From: Pogonophryne albipinna
Taxonomy: Eukaryota; Chordata; Actinopteri; Perciformes; Artedidraconidae
NCBI GenBank assembly: GCA_028583405.1
Contig: CM053259.1
Coordinates: 15,986,594-16,050,593 of the forward strand
Reading direction: 5' to 3'
DNA length: 64,000 nt
In this document: piece after piece, positions 47,559 through 57,240 of the stretch
How positions within the stretch are numbered: position 1 is the stretch's first letter
Layout of the letters: every line of letters begins with the position of its first letter
The notes under the pieces: generated by a model
Told to the model about the DNA's origin: nothing
What the model saw: only the letters and a program-made list of their open reading frames with translations
Databases searched by the model: none
Program-made: the position numbers and the translations under genes

Positions 47559-48574
47559 TTAAGTATTTTGTTATTTGAGAAACCTAAACTAAAGTACTGC
47601 TTCACAAGATGCTCCACATTCCTCATTATATTGCAGGATGCTGATGTCTCCTTCTCAAGTCACTTATGAAACTACGACTTTAATCTCGTAATTATGACTT
47701 TATTCTTGTAACATTACGACTTTATTCTCGTAATATTACGACTTTATTCTCGTAACTATGACTTTATTCTCGTATTATTACGACTTTATTCTCGAACTCT
47801 CTCTGGTTTTTTTTCTAAGTGTGGCCCTATACTCCGTCGTACAAAAGTGTTGGAATACTACAAGTAAAATGCCTGCATTCAAAAGGTTACTCAATTAAAA
47901 GTACAAAAGTATTAGCATCAAAATATACTTAAAGTATCAAAAGTAGTCTTTCTGCAGATTGGCCCATTTCAGAATAATATATATCATATGTTTTGATTAT
48001 AATTATTGATGCATTAAAGTGTCAAGTGATATCAAAGCTGGTAAAGGTGCAGCTAGTTTGAATGACTTTGTATACTGCAGGGTAGCTTGTGAATTTACTC
48101 CAGGTGTAACTAAAGTCTGATTTAAGACTTGGTTATATTTCACATCATTAATCCAAATATGTAAAGTAACTAAAGGTATTACATAAATGTTGAGGAGTAA
48201 AAGTACACCATTTACCTCTGAATTGTGGTGGAGTAGAAGTACAAAATTACCAAAATACAAAATACAAAAAGTACAAGTATGTCAACATTGATCTTAAGTA
48301 CAGTACTTGAGTACATTTACTTAATTACTTTACACCACTACATAAATGTAATATTAAGTGGGTAATTTTGCAACCTGCACTGAAGGTGTGCTGGTGCAAA
48401 AGTTGTAGTGTGTTATTTATGTGTTTAGATTTATAGATATTTTTATATGATATGTTTTATAACCTTATTCAATTGGTATTGTAGATTTTGCTGAGGATCA
48501 ATGCAGTACAATTACCATGCAGTAATAATATCATAAATCGTTGATTACATGTTGTATGTGATCTGAATCTAGTA

Positions 48575-48725
48575 AGGCAAGGCGAGGCGAGGCAAGGCAA
48601 GCAAGGCACCTTTCAACACAAGGCAATTCAAGGTGCTTTACAAAAATGAAAGACATTCAGACAAAGGCATTTAAAAACAGTCATTAAAAAGAAAAGATAA
48701 TAAAAGAAACATTAAAAGAGGCCTA
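48575..48725 (-). repeat. Short 3'-end copy of the same L2-group LINE
   Basis: 'aaggcaaggcgaggcgaggcaaggcaagcaaggcacctttcaacacaaggcaattcaaggtgctttac' matches the 3' UTR and pentanucleotide tail of the LINE at 45993, heavily 5'-truncated and slightly diverged. Confidence 0.75.
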
Positions 48726-48779
48726 ATTACTACCTAAAGTTACTTCATGTATTGGATTAAAGCTTATATTTTATGCTTA

Positions 48780-49175
48780 GTTTTCTTTCATAAAGATAAA
48801 GCAACACTTTCTCAGAATCAAGCAAAACTAAGAGTGTAAGAGAAAAAGAAACTGAGTAAAGCAAAAATAAATTCAATTTAAAAAATAAAACTATAAGTTG
48901 CAAACAAATCATTTGTGTAATCATGTAAACTATAAGTCTTTTTTATTTGTTTTAACACATATTTTGTTTGCTTTGATTTTTTCTCAATGATCAGACTTTT
49001 GCTCTCGCTGCAGCACTCTCGTTTGCGCTCCCTCATTTTTTGTGTTCAATTCTGACCATAGACTCACTGTATATATTCTGACACAAACATCCCAGGTGGG
49101 CGGGACTTTCAGGGGTGCGTCCCCATTGGCTACTCAGTTTTTGAGTGACAGCCCAGTCCTCCATTGATTGTACAG
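48780..49175 (+). repeat. Left arm of a ~400-bp inverted repeat (partner 53875-54215)
   Basis: 'aaagataaagcaacactttctcagaatcaagcaaaactaagagt', 'tcatgtaaactataagtctttttt', 'ctctcgctgcag.actctcgtttgcgctccctcatttttt' and 'ggtgggcgggactttcaggggtgcgtccccattggctactcagtttttgagtgacagccc' recur in inverted orientation at 53875-54215 in the same relative order. Either two opposite copies of one dispersed repeat or the arms of a larger element. Confidence 0.75.
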
Positions 49176-49799
49176 TGCAGCTGCGGTGCGGTAGCTGAGC
49201 GTGGCTAGAACACCCCCAGAAGAACCAGCATTTCAATTATTATAATACTACAAGTGAAAATATATGTGATTGATCATTTGTGTTGTTTGTGCTGCACTAT
49301 ACGGTCTGTTTCTTTATTGTGTTAAGTGAGAAGTAAAGAAAAGCTGTGCTATGAAAGTTAGCTTTCTCTACCTTTAGATCCATAACAATGCAAGCTAAGC
49401 CAGTTAAACCCCGAGCCTGTTTTCCAGGTCTCAGGCTCGAAAATGACATTCCCAGTACAAATGACCATAACTTCACTTCTAAAAGGGGTAAATTAATAAT
49501 CTTTTTTCTCAAAGCAATGATAAAACATTACTTATAGTGAAAACCACCCTTGAATAATGGGATAGTAGACTAAAAGCTTTAGGAATCCAAAGTATAACAT
49601 ATAATAAGTACCCTGTATCAAGATTGATGCAAAACAAGTGACATTTGACCTTTATATAGAGATTTAACCAAAGAAAAAACCCATTTCTGGGGTCATTTGG
49701 GCGGATTTGACCTATCTCTGGCCCCCCTTGGTCGATTTTGATGATTGACATCTCTTTTTAACCGCTAGAGCCAATAGAATCGAGGGGAAGTTCCACACG

Positions 49800-50870
49800 T
49801 TACCAAATAAGGAGTGAGAGTGACGCGTAGCCAAAACCGGAAGCTGCGATACACTCTGGTGACTGGCTACCATAAGCAGCTAATATCAGAATAACAGCTA
49901 AAGGTGAGCATATCTCCGTGCTACGTTGTGTGTTGTCTGTATTTGCTTCCCCTGTCGCGAGTTCTGATCGCTCATTGATGATACTTATATTTCTATAATC
50001 TGTGGAATCTCAGCATGTTAGCTAAGCTTGTTTGTGCAGATCCGATAAGTATATCGATCGATTTATACCTAGAGTTTTGTGCTAAGTGCGTTAGCATGTT
50101 TTCGCTCAGGGCTCATTTAGACTTGTGTTTTGTCTCGGTAAAAATGGTTCGTATGATCAGTTAGCTGAGTTTCTTCCTGTTAGGAGGGCATGATGACACA
50201 TTCATAGTTTTTTAAATATTAAGAAGCCCTGAGACACAGTGTCGTGAAAAAAAGCCCTGCCGGCGGGGTCTTTGGGGTTTAACAGGCTCAGTAGCCTAAC
50301 AGCAGGGACAGTATAGCTAGCAGTGAGTGAGCGTTCAGACACCGGCGCACACACTCAAACGGACTCGTGTGCCAACAGGCTTTCATGATTCTGTTCAGAT
50401 ATGCAAGTATAAGCCATTATAGCTTATTTTATTAACACGCTAATTTGATATGAAAATCAATGGAGGCTGAGTTAACTTTGTAGGAAAACCTACCGTCCAT
50501 GATGCCCCTGAGCTGTGTTTTATTTGTTAACTTCATATTTTTCATTTCCTATAACATTTATTTTCCTCTCATATTAACAGTGTGGATCATTGAGACAGCG
50601 TGGCGTCCAGAGTCTTATCCCGTTTTCCCACTTCCTCTGAGGGGACAGCATTAGATCATAGGAGGGGGGTCATGAAGAAAGACCTGCACCAGCTTCATCC
50701 ACACTGGGCGTTGCTGTTATCACTTGCTCAGTGTCATTTCATTTGACCAAATGTCTTTACATATGCATTTAATAGATTTTATTATTATCCACCTTTTTGT
50801 TTTATGTCCTTTTATTTAAAACATTCTTTGAGACTTCATCTTCTGGTTCAAATTTCAATAAATATAATTT
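49800..50870 (+). ncRNA. Candidate spliced noncoding RNA (two exons)
   Basis: A GC-richer first exon would end at 'gctaaag|gtgagc' near 49902, an intron with a good polypyrimidine acceptor ends at about 50580 ('ttttcctctcatattaacag'), and the second exon carries AATAAA at about 50859. The second exon has only short ORFs (longest about 24 codons), so any transcript would be noncoding. A host gene for intronic small RNAs is one option. The intron has a C-box-like ATGATGA at about 50188 and a D-box-like CTGA at about 50231, but their spacing is short. Weak, motif-based call. Confidence 0.3.
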
Positions 50871-51620
50871 GTATAATCACTCTTTTGTCTTTATTCTACA
50901 TGAAAATGTTAGAGATTCCATTCAAATCTGTTGATTATTCATATCTTCCTCAGGCTAGGAATAGTATGTCGAATTTTTTATGCTAAATGTATATCATTTT
51001 CTCACAGGATATAGAATGAGACAACACCATTTTTATCATGTATGAATGCTTCAGCTCTTCAGACCAACATAGTAAGATGTGAGCATGTTCCTAATTGTGT
51101 TGGTATGCAGCCTAGGTCTGCTCTGTTGAATAAAGCAAATCTGCCACTTTTATATTGCAGAATTTGTTTTAAAGCAGTCTTTAATTGTTTGTCCTAAACA
51201 TAGCAATATATGCTTTTGAAATGTAACATGTCTTTGAAAAAATAACAGTATACAGTTTATATTGTGTATCACCTTATAGCTTGAACATACATAGATGTGT
51301 TTTTTTTATCTATAAAATAAATAAATAAACAAATTTGGAAATTATTTTACAGCAACAGTGTGTTCAGGTATTAAAATATTTAAAGTTGGAATAAAGTATA
51401 AACTACACAACACAAGTATAATGCACAGCAATCCATAAGATAAGTCCGATATTTTCATGAAAACTCTCCAGGAGACACCGAGGTTGCGGTCGGATAGTTT
51501 AAAAATCACCTCCTAAGTTCTAACCCTATCTCCTATTCCTTGACCTCTGAGTGAAACGTCACGGATAGTGGATAGGAGAATTCAAAAGGACTTAGGAGAA
51601 GAGACTGCGGTACTTTAGAG

Positions 51621-52423
51621 CAGTGGTTCCCAACCTGGGGGGCGCGCCCCCCTTGGGGGGGCGCCAAAGATCGCAGGAGGGGCGCCAGGCCTCAGATGAT
51701 TTGAGGCCAAATATCATATTTAGACTTTTTTTTTTTAAATGTCTTTTTTTTTTTTTTACATATAATTGTAACTCAATACATGATTGTCACTAAAAGCCTT
51801 GTCTCTTCATTACAATAACCCTAACCCTAATTGATTAATTAATTTGAATACAAATTCAAGTTAGTAGCTATTAAAGGCATAAAAATACAAAAATGTATAA
51901 TTCTTTCTTTGATAGAAATGTTTCTTCTGCCCGTAAAGTGTCCAAACCAGGCTTTGCTGGATAAGCGCATTTTTAAAACATAGTCATTGTCCATGTCGAT
52001 CAGATCGGTCTCCTCCATTTAGATTATTTACGACTTTTGAATCCACATAAACACATCGGCAAAATCCGGCTTACTTTGAGCATGTGTTTTAAACAGTTTA
52101 ATCCATTTGTGAATTGTTTCCACTTGTGCCGTCCTTTCATTTCTTCATACAGCGGGAATCCAAATTAATTAATCCTGAGTCCAATAACCATCAAAGTCAC
52201 TCCAATAGTGCTCCTTAATTACACTTTCATCCTCCTTTAACACAATACTTCACATTCATCCAGTTTGTGACAGTAGTTGTAGCATTTTTGAGACTTTTAA
52301 ACTTTAATTACCGCTGTTGCCCCCCCCCCCGTGAGTGTGTGTGTGTGTGTGTGGGGGGGGGGGCGGCCCTTCCAACAGGAGTCATTTGGGGGGGCTCTTG
52401 GGAAAAAAGGTTGGGAACCACTG
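51621..52423. mobile_element. hAT element (CAGTGGTTCCCAACCT)
   Basis: Begins CAGTGGTTCCCAACCTGGGG, ends AAGGTTGGGAACCACTG, flanked by the 8-bp duplication CTTTAGAG (51613-51620, 52424-52431). The empty site is preserved in copy 1 of the host repeat ('ggtactttagagaatccgaatgc', about 22579). 803 bp, C/G homopolymers and a GT tract near 52320-52365, no transposase ORF. Confidence 0.85.
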
Positions 52424-52543
52424 CTTTAGAGAATCCGAATGCACTTTCACTATCCGACGTGTTTATGAAGCGCCAGCGGACGTCATTTTGTGCGTCTGCT
52501 GCTGTGGGGAAACTATGGAAACTACAGTTTTCTATACAGCGGA

Positions 52544-53025
52544 TGTTATGAACTTGGTTACACAAGGATAAGGACTCAAATGCACGACCCGGGAGCCAAA
52601 GGTAAAGTATAATTAATATACTTTATTTGTACAAAAAAAGGTAACAAAAGAAAATCACTCTTACGAGATGACAAAAAGGGCTTGAACAAGGTACAACAGA
52701 AAATCGCTCACAACGTGAGGAACTAAACTTATAATAAGTTTCAGGAGCAAAGATAGGCTTGAATCAAAAAGTGCAAACGCTGAAGAGCAGAACTCTGGCA
52801 TGAGGACAGGACAAAAACGAACTGACACTGAATGCTGGGAGACTGGGGACTTTAAACACTCAACAACCATACACAGGTGAACACAATCAGGGGCGGGGCT
52901 GATACTGATGAGGGAAGTGAGTCAAGGGACCTGAAATGAGGCGTGAAACAAACAAAACAGGAAGTGAGCAATAATAACACATAAATATGAAACATGATTA
53001 TTAACACTTTTGACGGTGCACAACA
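52544..53025. mobile_element. Solo LTR (TGTTATGAAC...GTGCACAACA)
   Basis: 482 bp with TGTT...AACA ends, flanked by the 5-bp duplication GCGGA (52539-52543, 53026-53030). The empty site is visible in the paralogous repeat at about 22695 ('tctatacagcggactacaacatgg'). No internal coding region. Confidence 0.85.
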
Positions 53026-53874
53026 GCGGACTACAACATGGATGTTTAATAAGAACGACGGACTCATCTAGAGACTCTGCACCGTGCTCTGATGCTGTTG
53101 CTTTGCTTTATGAACGTGGACAACAGAGAAACATATTCTTCATGACCAAAGTTGGAATTTAAATAAAAAATGAAAGTGAAACTTATGCTCTTCACCATCT
53201 CCCTCCGGTCCACATTAATACAAATGATCCCAATACGTATGATTGTATGAACTATGAAAAGATCTTAAAATCAATACAAATGTATTTATTATAAACGTTA
53301 GTCCTTAACACCTATCTGTGTACATCACCATTCAAACATTTTTTTAAAGTTGAACAAACCCCACACAGTTCAGTGAAATGTTGACTTTATTTGATCATTT
53401 CAGTAAAAACTAACTTTCATATTTCTCTTTTTGATTATAATACTGATGAACGTTCAAAACAAAGCACTTTGGCAACTTACCACATATGTTTTAAAATGCT
53501 TAATAAGCACCGTAACTTTCATGATATAATTTCTCCGTCATAATCGTTTGTTTCCGTGAACGGCCGACTGTTGTGTGACGCAAATGCTGCGGCTGCAAGG
53601 CATTGTGGGGCAGCATTTTCGCCTCGCCTTTCGGTTAGGGAGGTCCAGTGATTCCTAAGCTAAAGGAGGTTATAAAGGAAGTTTGAAACCTCCTTTCCTT
53701 TCATTTAGAGAATTCGAACGGCACTTATCATGGCTGCCACTGAGGGACTTCCGGGTCATTTCACTCCGTTAGGAAGGTTCCTAAGCTAAATGGACTATTC
53801 GACTTCAGCCCCACACTAACGTGGCCGAGTGGACTCCGGAGTTTGCTGCATGAGTTGCACTGTATGATCTGTGG

Positions 53875-54215
53875 TGTAGCGGGCTGTCACTCAAAAACTG
53901 AGTAGCCAATGGGGACGCACCCCTGAAAGTCCCGCCCACCTGGGACGTTTGTGTCAAAATCGAAAACAAAAAATGAGGGAGCGCAAACGAGAGAGCTGCA
54001 GCGAGAGCAAAAGTCTGATAATTGAGAAAGAAGAAACAAGAACTGCAAACAAAAAGATATGTTAAAACAATGAAAAAAGACTTATAGTTTACATGATTAC
54101 ACAAATGTTTGCAACTTATAATTTATTTTGCTTCAGTTTTTTTCTTTTAAACTCTTAGTTTTGCTTGATTCTGAGAAAGTGTTGCTTTATCTTTATGAAA
54201 CAAAACTAATCCCAT
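53875..54215 (-). repeat. Right arm of the ~400-bp inverted repeat
   Basis: Reverse complement of 48780-49175 (see that entry). The two arms are separated by about 4.7 kb. Confidence 0.75.
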
Positions 54216-56780
54216 CATATTTCAATATAAATGAACACTGCTAAAAAGCTTTGCAAGCCTTTGTAAATAATGCCATGATCACATTTTTGTTAACACTATC
54301 TACATAGGCTACTTATGCAGCAATATGACATCCTTGTGTTGTTGGCTTATTATTCAAAAAGGATGAGCAATGCTCACCTCTCAGGTGCTAGTGAGACACA
54401 CTCAGCAGCACAAAGGAAAGCTTCCACAGTACAGAGTGGAGGTGGGTGTTTAGTACAGATGAGTCATAATGGAGTCCCACTGATGAAGAGTCCTTCCTGC
54501 CATATAATGCTCATCACAGCACAGTGTTGTATGAGCTCTGTATCCCTGACACTCCCCTTCCTTCTTCTGAATCCACCAGAGTTCATGATCAGTGGGCACA
54601 TGTAGGTGTAGTGCTGTGGTGATGACGTACGTCCTCATCCTGTTCAGCTGTTTGGGTTCAGCGATGACCAAGATGTTCCCAATGCTCCTGTGAAAAGATC
54701 CATTCATAGCTGTTTGTCCACTGTGTTCTGTAACATCTAGGTATAGATTACATGTAATGAAAGGGATAAAAGCTTTTACACAACTTGGACGTTGTGCAAC
54801 TGAGTAAGTACTTTCTTTTCAAAGTTAGATTGAAACACCTGAAGATACGTTTTGGACATGAGATGCATTTGCACACCAGTAAGAGCACGCTGCACACAGA
54901 GGTAGTTACACTCTTGCAACAAATGGTGGCAGTAGACTCTCGTATAGACAGAGACCATGTGTCTTGCAGTGAAAATGGATATAAGCTTAATTTAGGATTC
55001 ATATATAACAATTCCTTCTTCTACTGTAATGGACGACAGCGAGAGCTGCACGTTGCTTCAAACGAGGATTGAGTTTCAGACAGAACAATAAATATACATA
55101 TTCATTATTGTGCTGCATTCGTCAAATAACTCAACTGCAACAAAACAAAATAACTGATTACTTGAGAGTTACTGATATTAATAATTTCAAAAGCATCCTT
55201 GTTCCCCAAATGGCAGATACTACATATGATCCAATTAAAAATATCCTCCAAAGGTATAACCCAAAGTCATTTTGTCTTGCTTGGGAGATAAACATTATCC
55301 CACACGCTGAGGCAAACTAAACTCTGAGTTTTTTTGTGTGTGGCTGTGTGCGGTTGTGCAAGTTTTTCTATGGTCATGTATGGACTTCCGGTCCACTGGG
55401 TACAGAGCAGCCAGTAATGTAGATCCTTTCAGAGCTGGTCACCTCGCTGGCACAAGTGTTGCCATAGGAAATAGTATCCTGGCAACAGCACTAACCTGAT
55501 CAAAGACAAAGTAAGGTCATGCAGACAACAAGATTTGGAACAATTTTCCTGTATGAACGACCTCTGTTTTCAAGGACATTCATTATAATTGTGTCATATT
55601 ATCCTTTCTGCATTTTTATGAAATATTACATTTAGTATGAACTCATAATACACCTGCATGACTCTATTATAAAGACCTTTTGGTGCAGTGTTTTATAAAT
55701 CCACATGTTTGGATTTCATGCGTAATGCCTGCTTTTACCAGTGCACTATCAATCATTTGCAGGAAATAGCGTTCTCATCTAAAATCCTTTCATACCCCTG
55801 GGGAAAAAGCATGTGGATAAACCCCTGGGAGTGTAACTGAACCTATTGTTCAGGATTTTAATTGTGCATAATAGCAGCTAAGGTAAAAGCAATGTGTGTA
55901 ATAAGGTGCTCAAATGAGAGATTCCTTTTTGTAAAATTAAATTGCATTTAAATAGCAATGTACACTATGATATTTTGAAAGCATAAAACTTGATCGGTGT
56001 TTTTAAAGTATTTCGATCTCTTGGTTTCCTTTATATGCAATCAACATGCACATCAAATCTGCTGGTGCTGAAACTCCTTGTTCCCATGATCAGCTTGTAT
56101 GTTGCCACTGTTGCCATGGTGACCACCAGGACCGATAAAGGGGTCCAGATTCTGTGTGTTCGGTACACTCAGGTCTTTTGACCAGGGAACAGAGGCAGAG
56201 ATTATTTAACAGATTTACAGGCAGCTTGACAATAATTAAAGGAGAATTTACTAATTTAGAAACCAATTACAATGTGAAGAGTGTGTCCCGAAAACAGCCA
56301 GTTCTTCTGGAACAGTTAAGGTCCATCTCCTTTTCCCCCAACCGGGCAATGAATCAGACTGCTCTGTCAAAGGGCTGTTGTTTATCTGTTTTATCTGATT
56401 TATTTGTTCTATGTCCTATATATATTAATGTTGCACTGTTGGAGGAGCCTGTTTTTCATATCTAAACGGTAGCTATCATGCACATGACAATAAAGCCTTG
56501 CATCTTGAATCTTTAGCATTTATTCATACCATTTTCACTTGTCTTGAATAGTGTGCCACAGATGTATGTAAACAATGTGCATGCTAACAGCTCTGTCCCA
56601 AATAATATCCATTAAGTGCTAACTATTGACTCACTCTCTTGTGAACACATTGAGCCTCTTTACAGGTTCCAGCTGATTTCATTGTACAAAATGTACATTT
56701 CCATATTAAAGCCGCCTGCATTCCAGCAGTAGCAAAGCTGGTCATTAGCCTCCTCCGGTCCAGTCGACCCCTGGGGTTAG
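54216..56780. other. Unassigned stretch with X-box-like motifs
   Basis: No gene or full repeat recognised. Two X-box-like sites, targets of RFX factors, stand out: GTTGCCATGGTGACC at 56110-56124 and GTTGCCATAGGAAAT at 55458-55472. A segment at about 56430-56515 ('gcactgttggaggagcct..acaataaagccttgcatcttgaatc') resembles the one at about 10190-10280 in clk2 and looks like a shared retroposon 3' tail. Confidence 0.3.
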
Positions 56781-56934
56781 CATATGGTCGGAAAGTGTTG
56801 AAAGCACTCTTAAGAGTCTGTTGGCATTTAGCTATGACGCACAGACACAGCTGTAATCAAGCACATTTGACTTCTCGTCATTTAGAAGTAAAGGAGCCAC
56901 ATCAGGAGGTAAAGTACAAGAAAAAGAGATTGTG

Positions 56935-56975
56935 TGTGTGTGTGTGTGTGTGCGTGTGTGTGCGTGTGTGTGAAA
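56935..56975 (+). repeat. (TG)n microsatellite
   Basis: A TGTGTG tract with CG interruptions followed by an AGAGAG tract. Confidence 0.85.
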
Positions 56976-57037
56976 GAGAGAGAGAGGAAAACTGTTTCCA
57001 CAGAAACATAGAAAATGAAAGTCTCTATTGTCATTGT

Positions 57038-57240
57038 AAGGCAAGGCAAGGCAAGGCAAGGCAAGGCAAGGCAAGGCAAGGCAAGGCAAGGCAAGGCAAG
57101 GCAAGGCAAGGCAAGGCAAGGCAAGTTTATTTATATAGCACTTTTCAACACAAGGCAATTCAAAGTGCTTTACAAAAAATGAAAGACATTAAGAAAATAG
57201 CATTTAAAATCAGTCATTAAAAAGAAAAGCTAATAAATAT
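57038..57240 (-). repeat. Expanded (GGCAA)n tract plus L2-group LINE 3' end
   Basis: About 17 copies of GGCAA (57038-57124) run straight into 'gtttatttatatagcacttttcaacacaaggcaattcaaagtgctttacaaaaaatg', the same 3' UTR as the LINE at 45993. The pentanucleotide is that LINE's tail, here expanded. The Leu-Pro-Cys-Ala repeat peptides that both strands would encode are artefacts. Confidence 0.85.

Larger units (their letters stand above)
44748..47840 (-). mobile_element. DNA element ACGAYGGAGTATAGGGCCAC with integrase-like transposase remnants
   Basis: Inverted ends ACGATGGAGTATAGGGCCAC and GTGGCCCTATACTCCGTCGT, followed inward by arrays of 'gagaataaagtcgtaat' (44798-44990 and inverted at 47690-47800), with an 8-bp duplication ACAAAAGT (44740-44747, 47841-47848). 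Minus-strand coding remnants at about 47680-47563 and 45719-45405 (IRTFKRLCKKLC.., TDLEEIVSFLPEEMAGSGRL, AVQRGFVVSKETMRLVIKAL) resemble the N-terminal helix-turn-helix region of fish transposon proteins with an rve-type integrase core. The match is from memory of that protein type. A short plus-strand duplicate (45027-45077, LEEIVSFLEEEMAGSGRL) faces it. No catalytic domain is left. Confidence 0.65.
44685..48340. mobile_element. hAT-type repeat (CAGAGGTGGAA) carrying a nested stack
   Basis: Starts CAGAGGTGGAACAAGTAG and ends ..CTTTACACCACTA, flanked by an 8-bp duplication CATAAATG (44677-44684, 48341-48348). The 3' part (47849-48340) shows the 'aaaagtacaaaagtattagcatcaaaatatactt' body shared with the copy at 4342. 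The left flank duplication overlaps that of the neighbouring hAT element by three bases, which is consistent with two separate insertions at nearly the same spot. Confidence 0.75.
51483..53800. repeat. GTTGCGGTCGGATAG repeat, copy 2 (copy 1 at about 21356-22918)
   Basis: The two copies share 'ttgcg.tcggatagtttaaaaatca.ctcctaa.ttctaaccctatc..' through '..cattaatacaaatgatcccaat', apart from insertions private to each. Copy 1 has the hAT at 21407. Copy 2 has a hAT (51621) and a solo LTR (52544). Copy 2 may extend to about 53720, where 'gagaattcgaacggcac' is a weak inverted match to the left end. Non-coding. Confidence 0.65.

Noticed and set aside
50188..50235. C/D-box snoRNA from ATGATGA and CTGA motifs
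   Set aside because: Spacing of about 40 nt is short, there is no convincing terminal stem, and no second C'/D' pair. Kept only as part of the noncoding-RNA candidate.
54785..55320. Plus-strand ORFs of 95 and 83 aa
   Set aside because: AT-rich, no splice or domain support, no similarity recognised; treated as chance.
56832..57220. ORFs encoding repeated ALPCL / GKARQ peptides
   Set aside because: They are translations of the (GGCAA)n microsatellite, which leaves several frames open on both strands.
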